Assembly (NCBI RefSeq): GCF_002165255.2
Contig: NZ_CP028561.1
Coordinates: forward strand, 1,240,001 to 1,304,000
Reading direction: 5' to 3'
From: Acinetobacter sp. WCHA45
Lineage (GTDB): Bacteria; Pseudomonadota; Gammaproteobacteria; Pseudomonadales; Moraxellaceae
DNA: 64,000 nt
Shown piece after piece: positions 36,263-45,638 of this stretch. The first letter of the stretch is position 1; every line of letters starts with the position of its first letter. The notes beneath the pieces were generated by a model that saw only the letters and a list, made by a program, of their open reading frames with translations, was not told the origin of the DNA and did not search any database. A program made the translations under genes and the position numbers.

Positions 36263-38725
36263 ATGAAAAACTTTAAATTCCATTCGATTGCAATTTGTTT
36301 AGGCTTATTGGGGGCTTCTTCGGTATTTTCTATGGCACATGCCCAGTTGATGTTTAGCCAATATATTGATGGTAGTAATAATAAAAAAGGATTAGAAATT
36401 TATAATCCAGATCAAACAGCCGTTAATTTAGCTGATTATGAGATTCAACAGTTTAATAATGGTGGTACATCTAAGCCATTTGTCTATCCTTTAGTCGGAA
36501 ACCTTGCGAGTAAGGGGCGCTTTTTAGTTGGACATACTGCCTTACAAACTGAGTTAGGGGATAAGGTCAATCAAGTCGCTGCACTTTCGTTTAATGGCGA
36601 TGATGCCATTTTATTGGTTTATAAAGGCAAAGTGGTAGATCGTTTTGGAAGATTGGGTGAGCAACCAGCTTCTGGTGGCTGGGGCACAACAACAATTAGT
36701 AAAGCGAATAGTTTTACTCGCTTGCAAACGGTAAATCCTGTAGCTGAGGTTGATCCTAAAACCATATTTGATCTTGATAATTCTTGGCGTGCATGGAAGG
36801 ATCGGAATGATTTTTCAAATCTAACAGGCTCAACAACACCTCCTATTACTGAAATAGTCAGTTGCTCAAGTACGGACACCGCGATTGCAGATTTAAATAA
36901 TAAAGCAACTCAAGGGCAAAACTATACGCTCCGTGGTGTGATCACTGCTGATTATCGTTATGAAAATGGTTTCTCTGGTTTTTATATTCAAACTATTGAT
37001 AGCAAAGCTAAACCAAACGTGAGTAATGCGATTTTTGTTTATATTCCAGCGAGTAGCTCTGTTAAAGGCGGGCAAGTTGGGGATGAAGTGATCTTACGAG
37101 GACGTTTGACTGCGTATCAAAACCAATTACAGATTGATCAGTTACAGCAAGATATTTTGACCTGTAATGGCAATATGGCAAATCAGGTACAGCCAAAAAG
37201 TGTTGATTTACCGTTTCATAGTTTGACTGAATTAACTGCAAATTCACCGCAACTTTATCAAGGGATGTTGGTAAAACTACCGCAAACTTTAACCATCAGT
37301 GAAAATTATAACTATGGTCGCTTTGGTGAGCTGTCACTGAGTAAGGAGCGATTATTTATTCCAACAAACTTATATCCACCTTTATCTGCTGAGGCAAAAG
37401 CATTAGCACAGAAAAACTTATTATCGAAGATTATTTTAGATGATGGTTATAACAATCAAAACAGAACGCCTTGGTTGCCGCAGAGCTTCAGTGCAACAAA
37501 TAGTTTGCGCTCTGGTGATCAACTTAAGAACATTGAAGGGATTTTAGAATACCGTTTTAATGGTTGGCGCATTCAGCCTATTCAGGAACGTAGTCTCCCA
37601 GAATTGGTCACTAAAACACCATCAAGACCAAATGTCGCCACTAAAGATACGCGGTTGATACGTGCAGCAGCATTTAATGTCTTAAATTATGACAATGGCA
37701 AAACAGGATTTCCAACTGAGCGTGGAGCATCTAGTCAATCTGAATTTGATAAACAGCATCTGAAAATTATTAAAGCTTTAAAAGCAATTGATGCCGATGT
37801 ATACGGTTTGATGGAAATTGCAAACAATGGCTATGATAAAAATAGTGCAATTGCATATTTAACCCAAGCTTTAGGCGCTGATTGGAAATATGTAGTTCCT
37901 GAAAATCAGGATCGTTTAGGAACAGATGTGATTGCTGTTGCCATTATTTATAACAGCAAACGTGTAAAACCTGTGAACAAGCCAGTTGTACTTGATTTAG
38001 GTGATAAGAATAGATCGACGATTGCGCAAACTTTCCAACCGATTTCTGGAAAGCAAATGTTCACGATTATTCCTAATCACTTGAAATCTAAAGGATGTAC
38101 AGGTGTCGATACCAATACAACAGATGCTGATCAAAAAGATGGGCAGGGTTGTTGGAACCCAACGCGTGTGAAAGCTGTTGAACAACTCGTTCAATGGATG
38201 GCAAAAAATCCAACTCAGGTTGAAAAGCCAAACATCTTGGTTTTGGGGGATATGAATAGTTATGCTAAAGAAGATCCGATTCAGGTGTTTGAAAAGGCAA
38301 ATTACAAAGTTCTATTAAATGACAAAGTTGTAGGGCAAGGTGAGCAGGCTTATAGCTATGTGTTTGGTGTATCAAGTAATGCGGAAGGCTATGGCGGCGC
38401 AGGCAATTTAGATCACGCAATCGCAGATGCAAATTTATATAGTAAAGTAAAAAAAGCATTTACTTGGCATATCAATGCAGATGAACCAACAGTCTTAGAT
38501 TACAACGAAGAATATAAAACCGATGCACAAAAAGCATTATTTTTCTCAGAAGATGCTTATCGCTCTTCAGATCATGATCCTGTAATTGTTGATCTTGATA
38601 TGAGTGATGCCGAGAATAAACCTTCACCGTCAAATACTTCATCGGGGAGTTTTGGATGGTTATCGATCTTAGGTCTTTTGGGTCTTGCAAGTTTTTCCAA
38701 GCGCTCGAGAAAAGATAAAGTGTGA
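36263..38725 (+). CDS. ExeM/NucH-family extracellular endonuclease
   Basis: An 820-residue secreted nuclease. Signal peptide MKNFKFHSIAICLGLLGASS (to about residue 28, AHA). Next a lamin-tail domain (LMFSQYIDGSNNKKGLEIYN), an OB-fold-like region (~200-300), and an endonuclease/exonuclease/phosphatase domain (~460-785) with AFNVLNYDNG, GLMEIANNGYD (catalytic Glu), IPNHLKSKGC, LGDMNSYAKEDPI and SSDHDPVIVDL. The tail SGSFGWLSILGLLGLASF then SKRSRK is a GlyGly-CTERM-type sorting signal processed by rhombosortase. It is probably a surface or released DNase for extracellular DNA. Monocistronic. Confidence 0.9.
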   Translation: MKNFKFHSIAICLGLLGASSVFSMAHAQLMFSQYIDGSNNKKGLEIYNPDQTAVNLADYEIQQFNNGGTSKPFVYPLVGNLASKGRFLVGHTALQTELGDKVNQVAALSFNGDDAILLVYKGKVVDRFGRLGEQPASGGWGTTTISKANSFTRLQTVNPVAEVDPKTIFDLDNSWRAWKDRNDFSNLTGSTTPPITEIVSCSSTDTAIADLNNKATQGQNYTLRGVITADYRYENGFSGFYIQTIDSKAKPNVSNAIFVYIPASSSVKGGQVGDEVILRGRLTAYQNQLQIDQLQQDILTCNGNMANQVQPKSVDLPFHSLTELTANSPQLYQGMLVKLPQTLTISENYNYGRFGELSLSKERLFIPTNLYPPLSAEAKALAQKNLLSKIILDDGYNNQNRTPWLPQSFSATNSLRSGDQLKNIEGILEYRFNGWRIQPIQERSLPELVTKTPSRPNVATKDTRLIRAAAFNVLNYDNGKTGFPTERGASSQSEFDKQHLKIIKALKAIDADVYGLMEIANNGYDKNSAIAYLTQALGADWKYVVPENQDRLGTDVIAVAIIYNSKRVKPVNKPVVLDLGDKNRSTIAQTFQPISGKQMFTIIPNHLKSKGCTGVDTNTTDADQKDGQGCWNPTRVKAVEQLVQWMAKNPTQVEKPNILVLGDMNSYAKEDPIQVFEKANYKVLLNDKVVGQGEQAYSYVFGVSSNAEGYGGAGNLDHAIADANLYSKVKKAFTWHINADEPTVLDYNEEYKTDAQKALFFSEDAYRSSDHDPVIVDLDMSDAENKPSPSNTSSGSFGWLSILGLLGLASFSKRSRKDKV

Positions 38726-38964
38726 TCTATGCAAAAAGAGGAGGATAGAAGTAATCTATTCTCCTCAAAAAAATGATCTATTTGAGCAGGATATATACGA
38801 TGATAATAAAAAGTTGACATAAGACTACTTGCAAAATCATGTAATTTCACTAATAGTCAGATCATTCAGTATTTTTTACTTTTTTTGACAAATTTGTGGA
38901 AACACATTTTGCAAATTATGGTAAAGCATTTTAGAACATAAGAGTTAGATAACAAGGATCAATT

Positions 38965-39576
38965 ATGAAGTTGTATTACTCACCTGGTGCTTGCTCATTG
39001 GCAGCACACATTATTTTAAATGAAATAAATGTAGATTTTGATTTAGAACGCGTTGATCTAAAAACACATAAAACCTCGAAAGGGGTAGATTATTATGAAA
39101 TTAACCCGAAAGGTTATGTTCCAGCTTTAGAGATTAATCCTGGTTTAATCTTAACTGAGAACGTTGCAATTTTACCGTTTCTGGCACAACACGATCCTAA
39201 ACAGGATTTAATCCCACCATCGGGCATGGGGCGTGCCAAAGTCCTTGAATGGTTAGGTTATTTAAATTCTGAGTTGCATGATGCTTATGCAGTTTTCTTT
39301 AGTGGTAAGTTAACGGATGATGAAAAAACCAAAGCATATGCTGAGGTAGATCGTTTACTGAAATATATCGACAATTATTTAGCTGAATCAGAATATGATT
39401 ATTTAGTGGATGATAATTTTGGTCCAGCAGATGCGTATTTATTTGTACTTACAAATTGGTCAAATCATATTGAACACGATTTAACACCATATATTCATAT
39501 TATCGCTTTGCGTAATAAAGTCGCTGAACGTCAGTCGGTTCAAATTGCAATGCGTGATGAAGGATTACTCGGTTAG
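38965..39576 (+). CDS. gst: Glutathione S-transferase
   Basis: A 203-residue beta-class-like GST. The N-terminal thioredoxin fold starts MKLYYSPGACSLAAHI, with the Cys-10 position of bacterial beta GSTs; NPKGYVPALEI carries the cis-Pro glutathione contact and LTENVAILPFLA the Glu-Asn pair. The helical C-terminal domain has YLVDDNFGPADAYLFVL. It detoxifies electrophiles with glutathione. An AAGGA ribosome site is present, and the gene is single with its own terminator. Confidence 0.9.
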   Translation: MKLYYSPGACSLAAHIILNEINVDFDLERVDLKTHKTSKGVDYYEINPKGYVPALEINPGLILTENVAILPFLAQHDPKQDLIPPSGMGRAKVLEWLGYLNSELHDAYAVFFSGKLTDDEKTKAYAEVDRLLKYIDNYLAESEYDYLVDDNFGPADAYLFVLTNWSNHIEHDLTPYIHIIALRNKVAERQSVQIAMRDEGLLG

Positions 39577-39589
39577 TTTTCTCTGCATT

Positions 39590-39620
39590 AAAAAAGCCTC
39601 TGTGATCAGAGGCTTTTTTA
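39590..39620. terminator. Bidirectional terminator (gst / lipoprotein)
   Basis: AAAAAAGCCTCTG and CAGAGGCTTTTTT pair around TGAT, with T-runs on both strands. Confidence 0.88.
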
Positions 39621-39631
39621 TAATTAAAAGA

Positions 39632-39982
39632 TTATTGTTGCGCTTTTTCTTTTACATCAGCAGCGCCGCTTTCAACTGCACCAGCAACTTTAGCAGTTGC
39701 ATCACGTGCAGCGGCTTCAGTTTTTGCAGCAGCTTCAGCAGTTGCATGAGCAGTATGATCAGCAGCAGCATCGATTTGATCAGCAGCAGTATCAACTGCT
39801 GTAGCTACATTGCTTGTTGCAGCATCAGCAGCATTTTTCACATCAGCGCCAGCTTGTTCAGCAGCGTTTTCTAAATGTTCGCCAGTAGTTGCCCCAGTTT
39901 CAGGCGCTTTATCTTTATTACAGCCTACAAGTGCAACAGTAGCAGCGAGACCTAATGCAACAAGTAATTTATTCATTTTCAT
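39632..39982 (-). CDS. Alanine-rich lipoprotein
   Basis: Start MKMNKLLVALGLAATVALVG at 39982, with AAGGAAA before it; the lipobox LVGC places acylated Cys near residue 20. The mature part is a ~95-residue Ala-rich helix with repeats of the type AADAATSNVATAVDTAADQ and TAEAAAKTEAAARDATAK, like LEA/apolipophorin-type amphipathic helices or small envelope stress lipoproteins. No known catalytic motif. A longer frame to 40090 lacks a ribosome site. Function unknown. Confidence 0.82.
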   Translation of the reverse strand: MKMNKLLVALGLAATVALVGCNKDKAPETGATTGEHLENAAEQAGADVKNAADAATSNVATAVDTAADQIDAAADHTAHATAEAAAKTEAAARDATAKVAGAVESGAADVKEKAQQ

Positions 39983-40077
39983 GTTTCCTTTTCTTCGTGG
40001 CATCCAATAGGTATGGATAGCGAAAATATAAACATAAACTGTATGAATAATAAAGTTGAAAATTTGTTGATAACTTG

Positions 40078-40118
40078 TAAAAACACGCACTTACATTTTT
40101 GAAATGTAAATGCGTGCA
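40078..40118 (-). terminator. Terminator of ahpF
   Basis: On the minus strand GCATTTACATTT pairs with AAATGTAAGTGC around CAA, and GTGTTTTTAC follows. Confidence 0.65.
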
Positions 40119-40135
40119 CATGTTTTTAGATTATT

Positions 40136-41701
40136 TTAAACATCAGAGCGAATCATATAATCAAAAGCGGATAGAGACGCTTTGGCACCTTCACCTGTCG
40201 CGATGATGATTTGCTTGTAAGGCACGGTGGTACAGTCACCCGCAGCAAATACACCTTTGACATTGGTTTCATTACGATCATTGATTACAATCTCACCACG
40301 ATTGCTGAGTTCAACCGCACTGTTCTTCAAGAAATCTGTGTTTGGTAATAAACCAATCTGCACAAAGATTCCTGCGAGCTCAACTGTATGTTCAACATCA
40401 GTCGCGCGATCTTTATATTTCAATGCCGTCACTTGAGCACCATCTCCGACCACTTCAGTACTGAGCGCATTCAAAATCACAGTGGTATTTGGCAAGCTGT
40501 TTAATTTGTCTTGCAACACTTGATCTGCACGAAGCTTGGTATCAAACTCAACCAACGTCACATGCTCCACAATTCCTGCAAGGTCAATCGCTGCTTCTAC
40601 ACCAGAGTTACCGCCACCAATCACCGCAACACGTTTGCCTTTGAATAATGGGCCATCACAGTGTGGGCAGTACGCCACACCACGGGTACGGTATTCCGCT
40701 TCACCCGGTACATTCATTTCTCTCCAACGTGCGCCTGTTGAAAGAATAATGGTTTTCGATTCAAGCTTAGCCCCATTTTCCAATTCAACTTCAACCAGAC
40801 CATTGGCTGTCTGATCTGCACCTGTGATCTTGCTGACACGTTGTAAATTCATGATATCCACACCGTACTCACGTACGTGTGCTTCCATATCTTGAGCAAA
40901 CTTTGGACCTACAGTTTTTTGAACCGTGGTGAAGTTTTCAATGTCCATGGTATCCATGACCTGACCACCAAAGCGTTCAGCCACGATACCTGTTTTGATC
41001 CCTTTACGTGCTGCATAAATCGCTGCTGTACCACCTGCAGGGCCACCACCAATCACCAATACATCAAAAGCATCTTTGGCATTGAGTGCTGCGGCATCTT
41101 TTTCAGCTGAGTTGGTATCTAGCTTCGCCACGATTTCTTCCAAAGTCATACGACCTTGTCCAATATGTTCATTGTCTTGAAACACCATCGGTACAGCTAA
41201 GATTTTGCGTTCTTCGACTTCTTCTTGGAAGAAACCACCATCAATCATGGTCGCCGTTGTATTCGGGTTATAGATTGCAATCAAGTTGAGTGCTTGAACC
41301 ACATCTGGACAGTTATGGCAGCTCAATGAAACAAACACATCAAAGTTTGCTTTTAAATTTAAGCCTTTGATCTGGTTCAAGACTTCATCAGAGACTTTAG
41401 GCGCGTAACCTGATACTTGTAATAAAGCCAAGATCAAAGAGGTAAACTCATGTCCCATCGGTAAACCAGCAAAGAACACACGTGGTTGTTCACCTGCTTT
41501 AGCTACACCGAAACTCGGACGGCGAGCGTTTGAACCGTCAAAACGCGCCGTAACTTGGTCAGAAAGTTCTGCAATTTCAGTCACGAGTTCTTTGATTTTT
41601 GCAGCTTTGTCTGATTCATCTAAAGCCGCAACTAACTCGATTGGACTTTCTAAACGTTCTAAGTAAGCTTTTAATTGAGTTTTAATATTTTGATCTAACA
41701 T
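40136..41701 (-). CDS. ahpF: Alkyl hydroperoxide reductase subunit F
   Basis: AhpF passes electrons from NADH to the peroxiredoxin AhpC. The N-terminal double thioredoxin-like domain has the [11 protein letters not shown]xxC (~residue 125); the flavoprotein part has [19 protein letters not shown] (FAD), the redox pair CPHCDGPLF (~345), [14 protein letters not shown] (NADH) and [14 protein letters not shown]. Start [10 protein letters not shown] at 41701 follows GGAGAAATAC. About 521 aa, normal. ahpC is not adjacent but at 45.6 kb, also on the minus strand. Confidence 0.97.
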   Translation of the reverse strand: MLDQNIKTQLKAYLERLESPIELVAALDESDKAAKIKELVTEIAELSDQVTARFDGSNARRPSFGVAKAGEQPRVFFAGLPMGHEFTSLILALLQVSGYAPKVSDEVLNQIKGLNLKANFDVFVSLSCHNCPDVVQALNLIAIYNPNTTATMIDGGFFQEEVEERKILAVPMVFQDNEHIGQGRMTLEEIVAKLDTNSAEKDAAALNAKDAFDVLVIGGGPAGGTAAIYAARKGIKTGIVAERFGGQVMDTMDIENFTTVQKTVGPKFAQDMEAHVREYGVDIMNLQRVSKITGADQTANGLVEVELENGAKLESKTIILSTGARWREMNVPGEAEYRTRGVAYCPHCDGPLFKGKRVAVIGGGNSGVEAAIDLAGIVEHVTLVEFDTKLRADQVLQDKLNSLPNTTVILNALSTEVVGDGAQVTALKYKDRATDVEHTVELAGIFVQIGLLPNTDFLKNSAVELSNRGEIVINDRNETNVKGVFAAGDCTTVPYKQIIIATGEGAKASLSAFDYMIRSDV

Positions 41702-41932
41702 GTATTTCTCCAAATTCTAAGCAGTTCAAGTCAGCTAAATTCATTCGATGAAGCTATAGTACGCAAAACTAACAAATAGGTAAAACAGTATGTTTTTATA
41801 AATTTAATCGGATTTTTGAATTTTAATATATATTTGTGGAACTTTTGTGCGTATATGAGCATAAAAATTTGAATCAAATAGAACTTGTTATATAACTGCA
41901 ATTATTTCATAGCATATATAAGGAAGCAGCAA

Positions 41933-42151
41933 ATGGTATTACAACGTGGTATTTATCAACACTACAAGGGTCAAATTTATCAGGTATTTAATGTTGCTAG
42001 ACATAGCGAAACTGAGGAACAACTTGTTGTATATCAATGTTTATATGGTGATTATTCAATGTGGGTGCGTCCATTATCGATGTTTGTTGAAACAGTTGAA
42101 CTTGAAGATGGGCAAGTTATTCCACGTTTTAAATTAATACAAGCGACTTAA
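41933..42151 (+). CDS. DUF1653-family protein
   Basis: A 72-residue protein, start MVLQRGIYQHYKGQIYQVF at 41933 with AAGGAAG upstream; an upstream ATG (41885) would add a non-homologous leader. The DUF1653 signature is GxYxHYKGxxYxVxxxARHSETEE, then VVYQCLYGDYSMWVRPLSMF. Family function is unknown, sometimes fused to tRNA or nucleotide enzymes. It is followed 39 bases later by a methyltransferase gene and may be co-transcribed. Confidence 0.88.
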   Translation: MVLQRGIYQHYKGQIYQVFNVARHSETEEQLVVYQCLYGDYSMWVRPLSMFVETVELEDGQVIPRFKLIQAT

Positions 42152-42189
42152 ATTTGAACTTTTGCTTTTGAGTATTACGGAGACAAGAC

Positions 42190-42777
42190 ATGACGAGCAC
42201 CGTTTTTTTACAACGTATTGCTGATTTATATGATGAATTTAAGCAACATGATGCTCGGCAGTCTGATCGTTTAAGACGTTACCGAAATATTGAAGCTGAA
42301 TCTGCTAAGTTACTTGGGATGTTAGTACGTACTCAGCAATCAAAGCAGATTTTAGAAATTGGAACATCGACGGGATATTCAACCTTATGGTTGGCTGAGG
42401 CTGCAAAATCGGTCGGAGGTAAAGTTCAAACCCTAGAGATCAATGCTTTCCGAAGTGCTCAAGCCAAGAAATATGCTGAAGAATTTGGATTAGAGCGTTT
42501 TATTGATTTTTGGGTCGGCGATGCCTCAGATTATTTGGCACAAACGACTCAATCCTATGATCTAATTTTGTTAGATGCAGAGCGTGGCTGCTATGTGAGT
42601 TACTGGAATGATTTAAAACGTCTATTGCAGTTCTCGGGTAATACTTTGATCGTTGATAATGTGATTTCGCATGCTGCTGAGGTCAAAGATTTTCTTGAGT
42701 TGATTAAAGCAGATGAAAATTATATGAGTACTGTTTTACCTGTAGGTGCAGGTTTATGTCTGGTTGTCTTGAAGTAG
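42190..42777 (+). CDS. SAM-dependent O-methyltransferase
   Basis: A 195-residue class I methyltransferase of the catechol/caffeoyl-CoA O-methyltransferase type (Methyltransf_24). ILEIGTSTGYSTLWLAEAA is the SAM loop (~residue 58), QTLEINAFRSAQAK motif II, and LILLDAERGCYVSYW the metal/catalytic segment. CGGAGAC lies before the ATG. Substrate unknown. Its 3' end overlaps the convergent AraC gene by 24 bases. Confidence 0.85.
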   Translation: MTSTVFLQRIADLYDEFKQHDARQSDRLRRYRNIEAESAKLLGMLVRTQQSKQILEIGTSTGYSTLWLAEAAKSVGGKVQTLEINAFRSAQAKKYAEEFGLERFIDFWVGDASDYLAQTTQSYDLILLDAERGCYVSYWNDLKRLLQFSGNTLIVDNVISHAAEVKDFLELIKADENYMSTVLPVGAGLCLVVLK

Positions 42778-43803
42778 ATACCTTTGATTTTGATGTTTTA
42801 AGCGATAGCTCTGCGGACTACAACCTAATACTTTGTTAAATGCACGAGTAAAGTTGGCAGGGTTCGAATAGCCTAATTCGTAAGCAATATGGGTGATGGT
42901 AAAATTTGAATTTTCTAATAAATCAATTGCTCGCTCAGTACTAATTTTTTGTTTCAAAGCTTGAAATTCAACTCCTTGTTGCTGCAAATAACGTTGTAAA
43001 GTTTTAGTAGAAATATTTAGAACTTGAGCGCATTCAGTTAATGTTGGAATCTGATGGGCTTGTCTTAACATCATGCTGACCCATTCAACAATTTCACCTT
43101 GATGATAAATTTTTTGAATCTGTTCCTGACAACGTTGTTCAACCACTTTTAGGCTATGAGCATCCGCCAAAGGTAAGGGTAGTGCCAGTTGTTGTTGATC
43201 AATCACGACGCGTATACCTGATGTCCATGTGTAATTAAAATGAAAATTTGCTTTAACGAGATGTATATAGCGTTCAGCATAAACAGGCTCGGGTATACTT
43301 AAATAAATTTGGTAACGTTGTAATTGTTGTCCTGCAAGTTCTAATAAGCTGTAATAAAATCCAACGGCAATTGCTTCAATATGAAATGCTAAACATTGCT
43401 TATTCATTTGCAAGATTGGTTCAAGTAATAACTCAACCTTATGTTGATTAGCTGGAAATTGAATCGATAGCTTAAAGCTTGGCATAATTAGCCGAAAATA
43501 TTGTGCGATTAATCTCAATGCATGTTCTAAATTTGGACTGGTCATTAATGCATATCCAACCAAACTATGCGAACTGAGTTTTAGATTTTTACCGAGTTCA
43601 AAAGCCAAATCTTCTGTGTTAGGTAGGCTCAGGCCAAGTGCAATAAATTGTTCAATTTGTTGAATTGATAAAAGTTCAGTTTTAGAGAGTTCGTTATGAA
43701 ATGCGTTTAATACCTCATTATCATATTGATGAGTGCCAATCAGAATTTCGATCAACCGCAAGTAATAACGAGACGGAATAACAGGGATTTGCTGTCTTTG
43801 CAC
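42754..43803 (-). CDS. alkR: AraC-family regulator of the alkane hydroxylase (AlkR-like)
   Basis: A 349-residue AraC/XylS-type protein. N-terminal Arabinose_bd-type domain (FELGKNLKLSSHSLVGYALM), C-terminal double helix-turn-helix: CAQVLNISTKTLQRYLQQQG and ITHIAYELGYSNPANFTRAFNKVLGCSPQSYR. It is divergent from the alkane monooxygenase gene with 122 bases between starts, the same layout as alkR-alkM of A. baylyi, in which AlkR activates alkM in response to alkanes. Gene name given by context and family. The start codon is a TTG/GTG-type or ATG near 43803 (MQRQQIPVIPSRYY). Confidence 0.85.
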   Translation of the reverse strand: MQRQQIPVIPSRYYLRLIEILIGTHQYDNEVLNAFHNELSKTELLSIQQIEQFIALGLSLPNTEDLAFELGKNLKLSSHSLVGYALMTSPNLEHALRLIAQYFRLIMPSFKLSIQFPANQHKVELLLEPILQMNKQCLAFHIEAIAVGFYYSLLELAGQQLQRYQIYLSIPEPVYAERYIHLVKANFHFNYTWTSGIRVVIDQQQLALPLPLADAHSLKVVEQRCQEQIQKIYHQGEIVEWVSMMLRQAHQIPTLTECAQVLNISTKTLQRYLQQQGVEFQALKQKISTERAIDLLENSNFTITHIAYELGYSNPANFTRAFNKVLGCSPQSYRLKHQNQRYLLQDNQT

Positions 43804-43819
43804 AATAAAAAACCACTAA

Positions 43820-43859
43820 AGTCTTATAATGATAATATCAAGTCTTAAAATGATAATAT
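43820..43859. promoter_or_regulatory. Tandem direct-repeat operator between alkR and alkM
   Basis: Two 19-base repeats, AGTCTTATAATGATAATAT at 43820-43838 and AGTCTTAAAATGATAATAT at 43841-43859, differ at one base and are 21 bases apart centre to centre, i.e. two helical turns. Direct repeats with this period are the usual operator form for AraC/XylS activators. They sit 17 bases upstream of alkR and 67 bases upstream of alkM. Confidence 0.6.
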
Positions 43860-43925
43860 AGAGTGGCTGCATAAGAACACAATCAATTCAAGCAAAACAT
43901 TTTGTGTTTGATTGAGGAGTTTCTA

Positions 43926-45125
43926 ATGAATATGCATTCTCAACTGGATGTAGAGCAAGCAACAACAACTTTTAAAGATAAAAAACGTCATTTGTGGTTA
44001 TTGGGTTTGGCAGTACCGACCATTGCAATGAGTGGTTTAGCGGGTTATCAATTTGGACCGAAAAAAACCAAAAAATTCTTTGCCTCTTTTGGCCCATTAT
44101 TTATTCATGGTGTTATTCCTGCACTGGATAAGTTAATTGGTGAGGACACAGAAAATCCACCACTTGATGCGATTGCAGATTTAGAAGCTGATCCATATTA
44201 TTCTCGAATTGTTAAACTTTTTATTCCATTGCAATATGCGACCAATATTTACGGCACTTATTTGGCAAGTCGTAAAGGTACATCACTTGCAGATCAAGCG
44301 TTATTGGGTACGTTGGTGGGGATGGTGAATGGTATTGCCATCAATACGGCGCATGAATTGAGTCATAAAAGTGGTCGTCTCGAACATTATTTATCACATT
44401 TGGCATTAGCTCCATCGGGCTATAATCACTTCCGTATTGAGCATCCATATGGTCATCACCGCCGTGTTGCAACGCCAGAAGATCCAGCATCATCTCGACT
44501 TGGTGAAACTTTCTGGAAATTTTTACCGCGTACAGTGATTGGTAGTTTCAAATCTGCGATCGAAATTGAGAAAAATCGTTTAGAGCGTAAAAAATTGCCA
44601 TTCTTCTGTAAAGAGAATGAATTGATTCATGGTTGGGCGATGTCTGCCGTGTACCATGCTGCTATGTTTAGCAAATTTGGAGTGCGTTCAGCACCGTTCC
44701 AAGTGACACAGGCTGCCTATGCAATTACTTTGTTTGAATCAGTAAATTATATTGAGCATTATGGTTTAAAACGTGAAAAGAAAGCCAATGGTCAATATGA
44801 GCGTACTTTACCTGAGCATAGTTGGAACAATAACAATGTAGTGACTAATTTGTTCTTGTATCAATTACAGCGTCACTCAGATCATCATGCAAATCCAACA
44901 CGTAGCTTCCAAACGCTACGTCATTTTGAAAATGCACCACAGTTACCAGCGGGCTATGGAGCGATGATTTTACCAGCCTTTATTCCTTCATGGTGGTCAA
45001 AAATTATGGATGATCGAGTAGTAGAGCATTACAAAGGCAATATGGAGAAAATTAATATTCATCCAGACGCAAAAGAAAAAATATTAGAGAAGTATGCTGA
45101 ACAAGTTGAAGTCGAAGCTGCTTAA
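43926..45125 (+). CDS. alkM: Alkane 1-monooxygenase (AlkM/AlkB family)
   Basis: A membrane di-iron enzyme that hydroxylates the terminal carbon of medium- or long-chain alkanes, the first step of alkane use. Start MNMHSQLDVEQATT at 43926, with GAGGAG eight bases upstream. The eight-His signature is complete: HELSHK (~residue 145), HPYGHHRRVATPEDPA (~175) and LQRHSDHHANPTR (~318), plus NYIEHYGL between. Several hydrophobic segments precede it (LWLLGLAVPTIAMSGLA). About 399 aa. It needs rubredoxin and rubredoxin reductase, which are not in the window. Confidence 0.95.
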   Translation: MNMHSQLDVEQATTTFKDKKRHLWLLGLAVPTIAMSGLAGYQFGPKKTKKFFASFGPLFIHGVIPALDKLIGEDTENPPLDAIADLEADPYYSRIVKLFIPLQYATNIYGTYLASRKGTSLADQALLGTLVGMVNGIAINTAHELSHKSGRLEHYLSHLALAPSGYNHFRIEHPYGHHRRVATPEDPASSRLGETFWKFLPRTVIGSFKSAIEIEKNRLERKKLPFFCKENELIHGWAMSAVYHAAMFSKFGVRSAPFQVTQAAYAITLFESVNYIEHYGLKREKKANGQYERTLPEHSWNNNNVVTNLFLYQLQRHSDHHANPTRSFQTLRHFENAPQLPAGYGAMILPAFIPSWWSKIMDDRVVEHYKGNMEKINIHPDAKEKILEKYAEQVEVEAA

Positions 45126-45136
45126 TCAATTTAAAT

Positions 45137-45171
45137 AAAAAAACCAACCTTAATCTAGGCTGGTTTTTTTA
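45137..45171. terminator. Terminator between alkM and KTSC gene
   Basis: AAAAAAACCAACC and GGCTGGTTTTTTT pair with one G-T pair around TTAATCTA, and have T-runs on both sides. Confidence 0.8.
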
Positions 45172-45172
45172 T

Positions 45173-45385
45173 TTATGAGGCTAAAAGATAAAGTCGTTTA
45201 AAATGCAGATCAAACTCAAGGTATTTATGGACAAAAGCAGTCTTATCAGTTGTGCGTAGCAAATTGTCATAGATAAATTCTGGAACAGGATGATAAAGCT
45301 CGGCTGTGCCATTGCTGTAAAAAATTTTTAAGTAGCGTGAAGAAATATCATATTTCCAAAAGGTTACAACAACAGTTTTTTCCAT
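45173..45385 (-). CDS. KTSC-domain small protein
   Basis: A 70-residue protein with the KTSC fold pattern: FWKYDISSRYLKIFYSNGTAELYHPVPEFIYDNLL, then AFVHKYL and KRLYLL. KTSC proteins are small, one-domain, and of unproved function, often next to lysyl-tRNA-type or phage genes. Here it lies between alkM and ahpC. No signal peptide. Start MEKTVVVTFW at 45385 with GGGGGAAAATAT upstream. Confidence 0.8.
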   Translation of the reverse strand: MEKTVVVTFWKYDISSRYLKIFYSNGTAELYHPVPEFIYDNLLRTTDKTAFVHKYLEFDLHFKRLYLLAS

Positions 45386-45584
45386 ATATTTTCCCCCATT
45401 TTAGTTTGATCATTTAGTACATACGAAAAACTCTTTATGTTTCATAATTTGACATTACTCCATGTAAAGCAGGCTGACAATTGATAAATGAATTTCGTTA
45501 TAAATTTATAAGTATAAGAATTGTAAAAAATTTACTATTAAATCGAGATCGATGTATCGCAAAAATGTGAGCAAATGACAAATA

Positions 45585-45618
45585 AAAAGAAACCACTCTT
45601 TTAGAGTGGTTTCTTTTC
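45585..45618 (-). terminator. Terminator of ahpC
   Basis: GAAACCACTCT and AGAGTGGTTTC pair around three to four bases, with T-runs at both ends. Confidence 0.88.
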
Positions 45619-45638
45619 AACATTGTTAAATCTAAAAA

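Noticed and set aside
38731-38775. Hairpin GAGGAG...CTCCTC after the nuclease gene
   Set aside because: It has A-runs, not T-runs, on the plus strand and no minus-strand gene that it could end, so it is not called a terminator.
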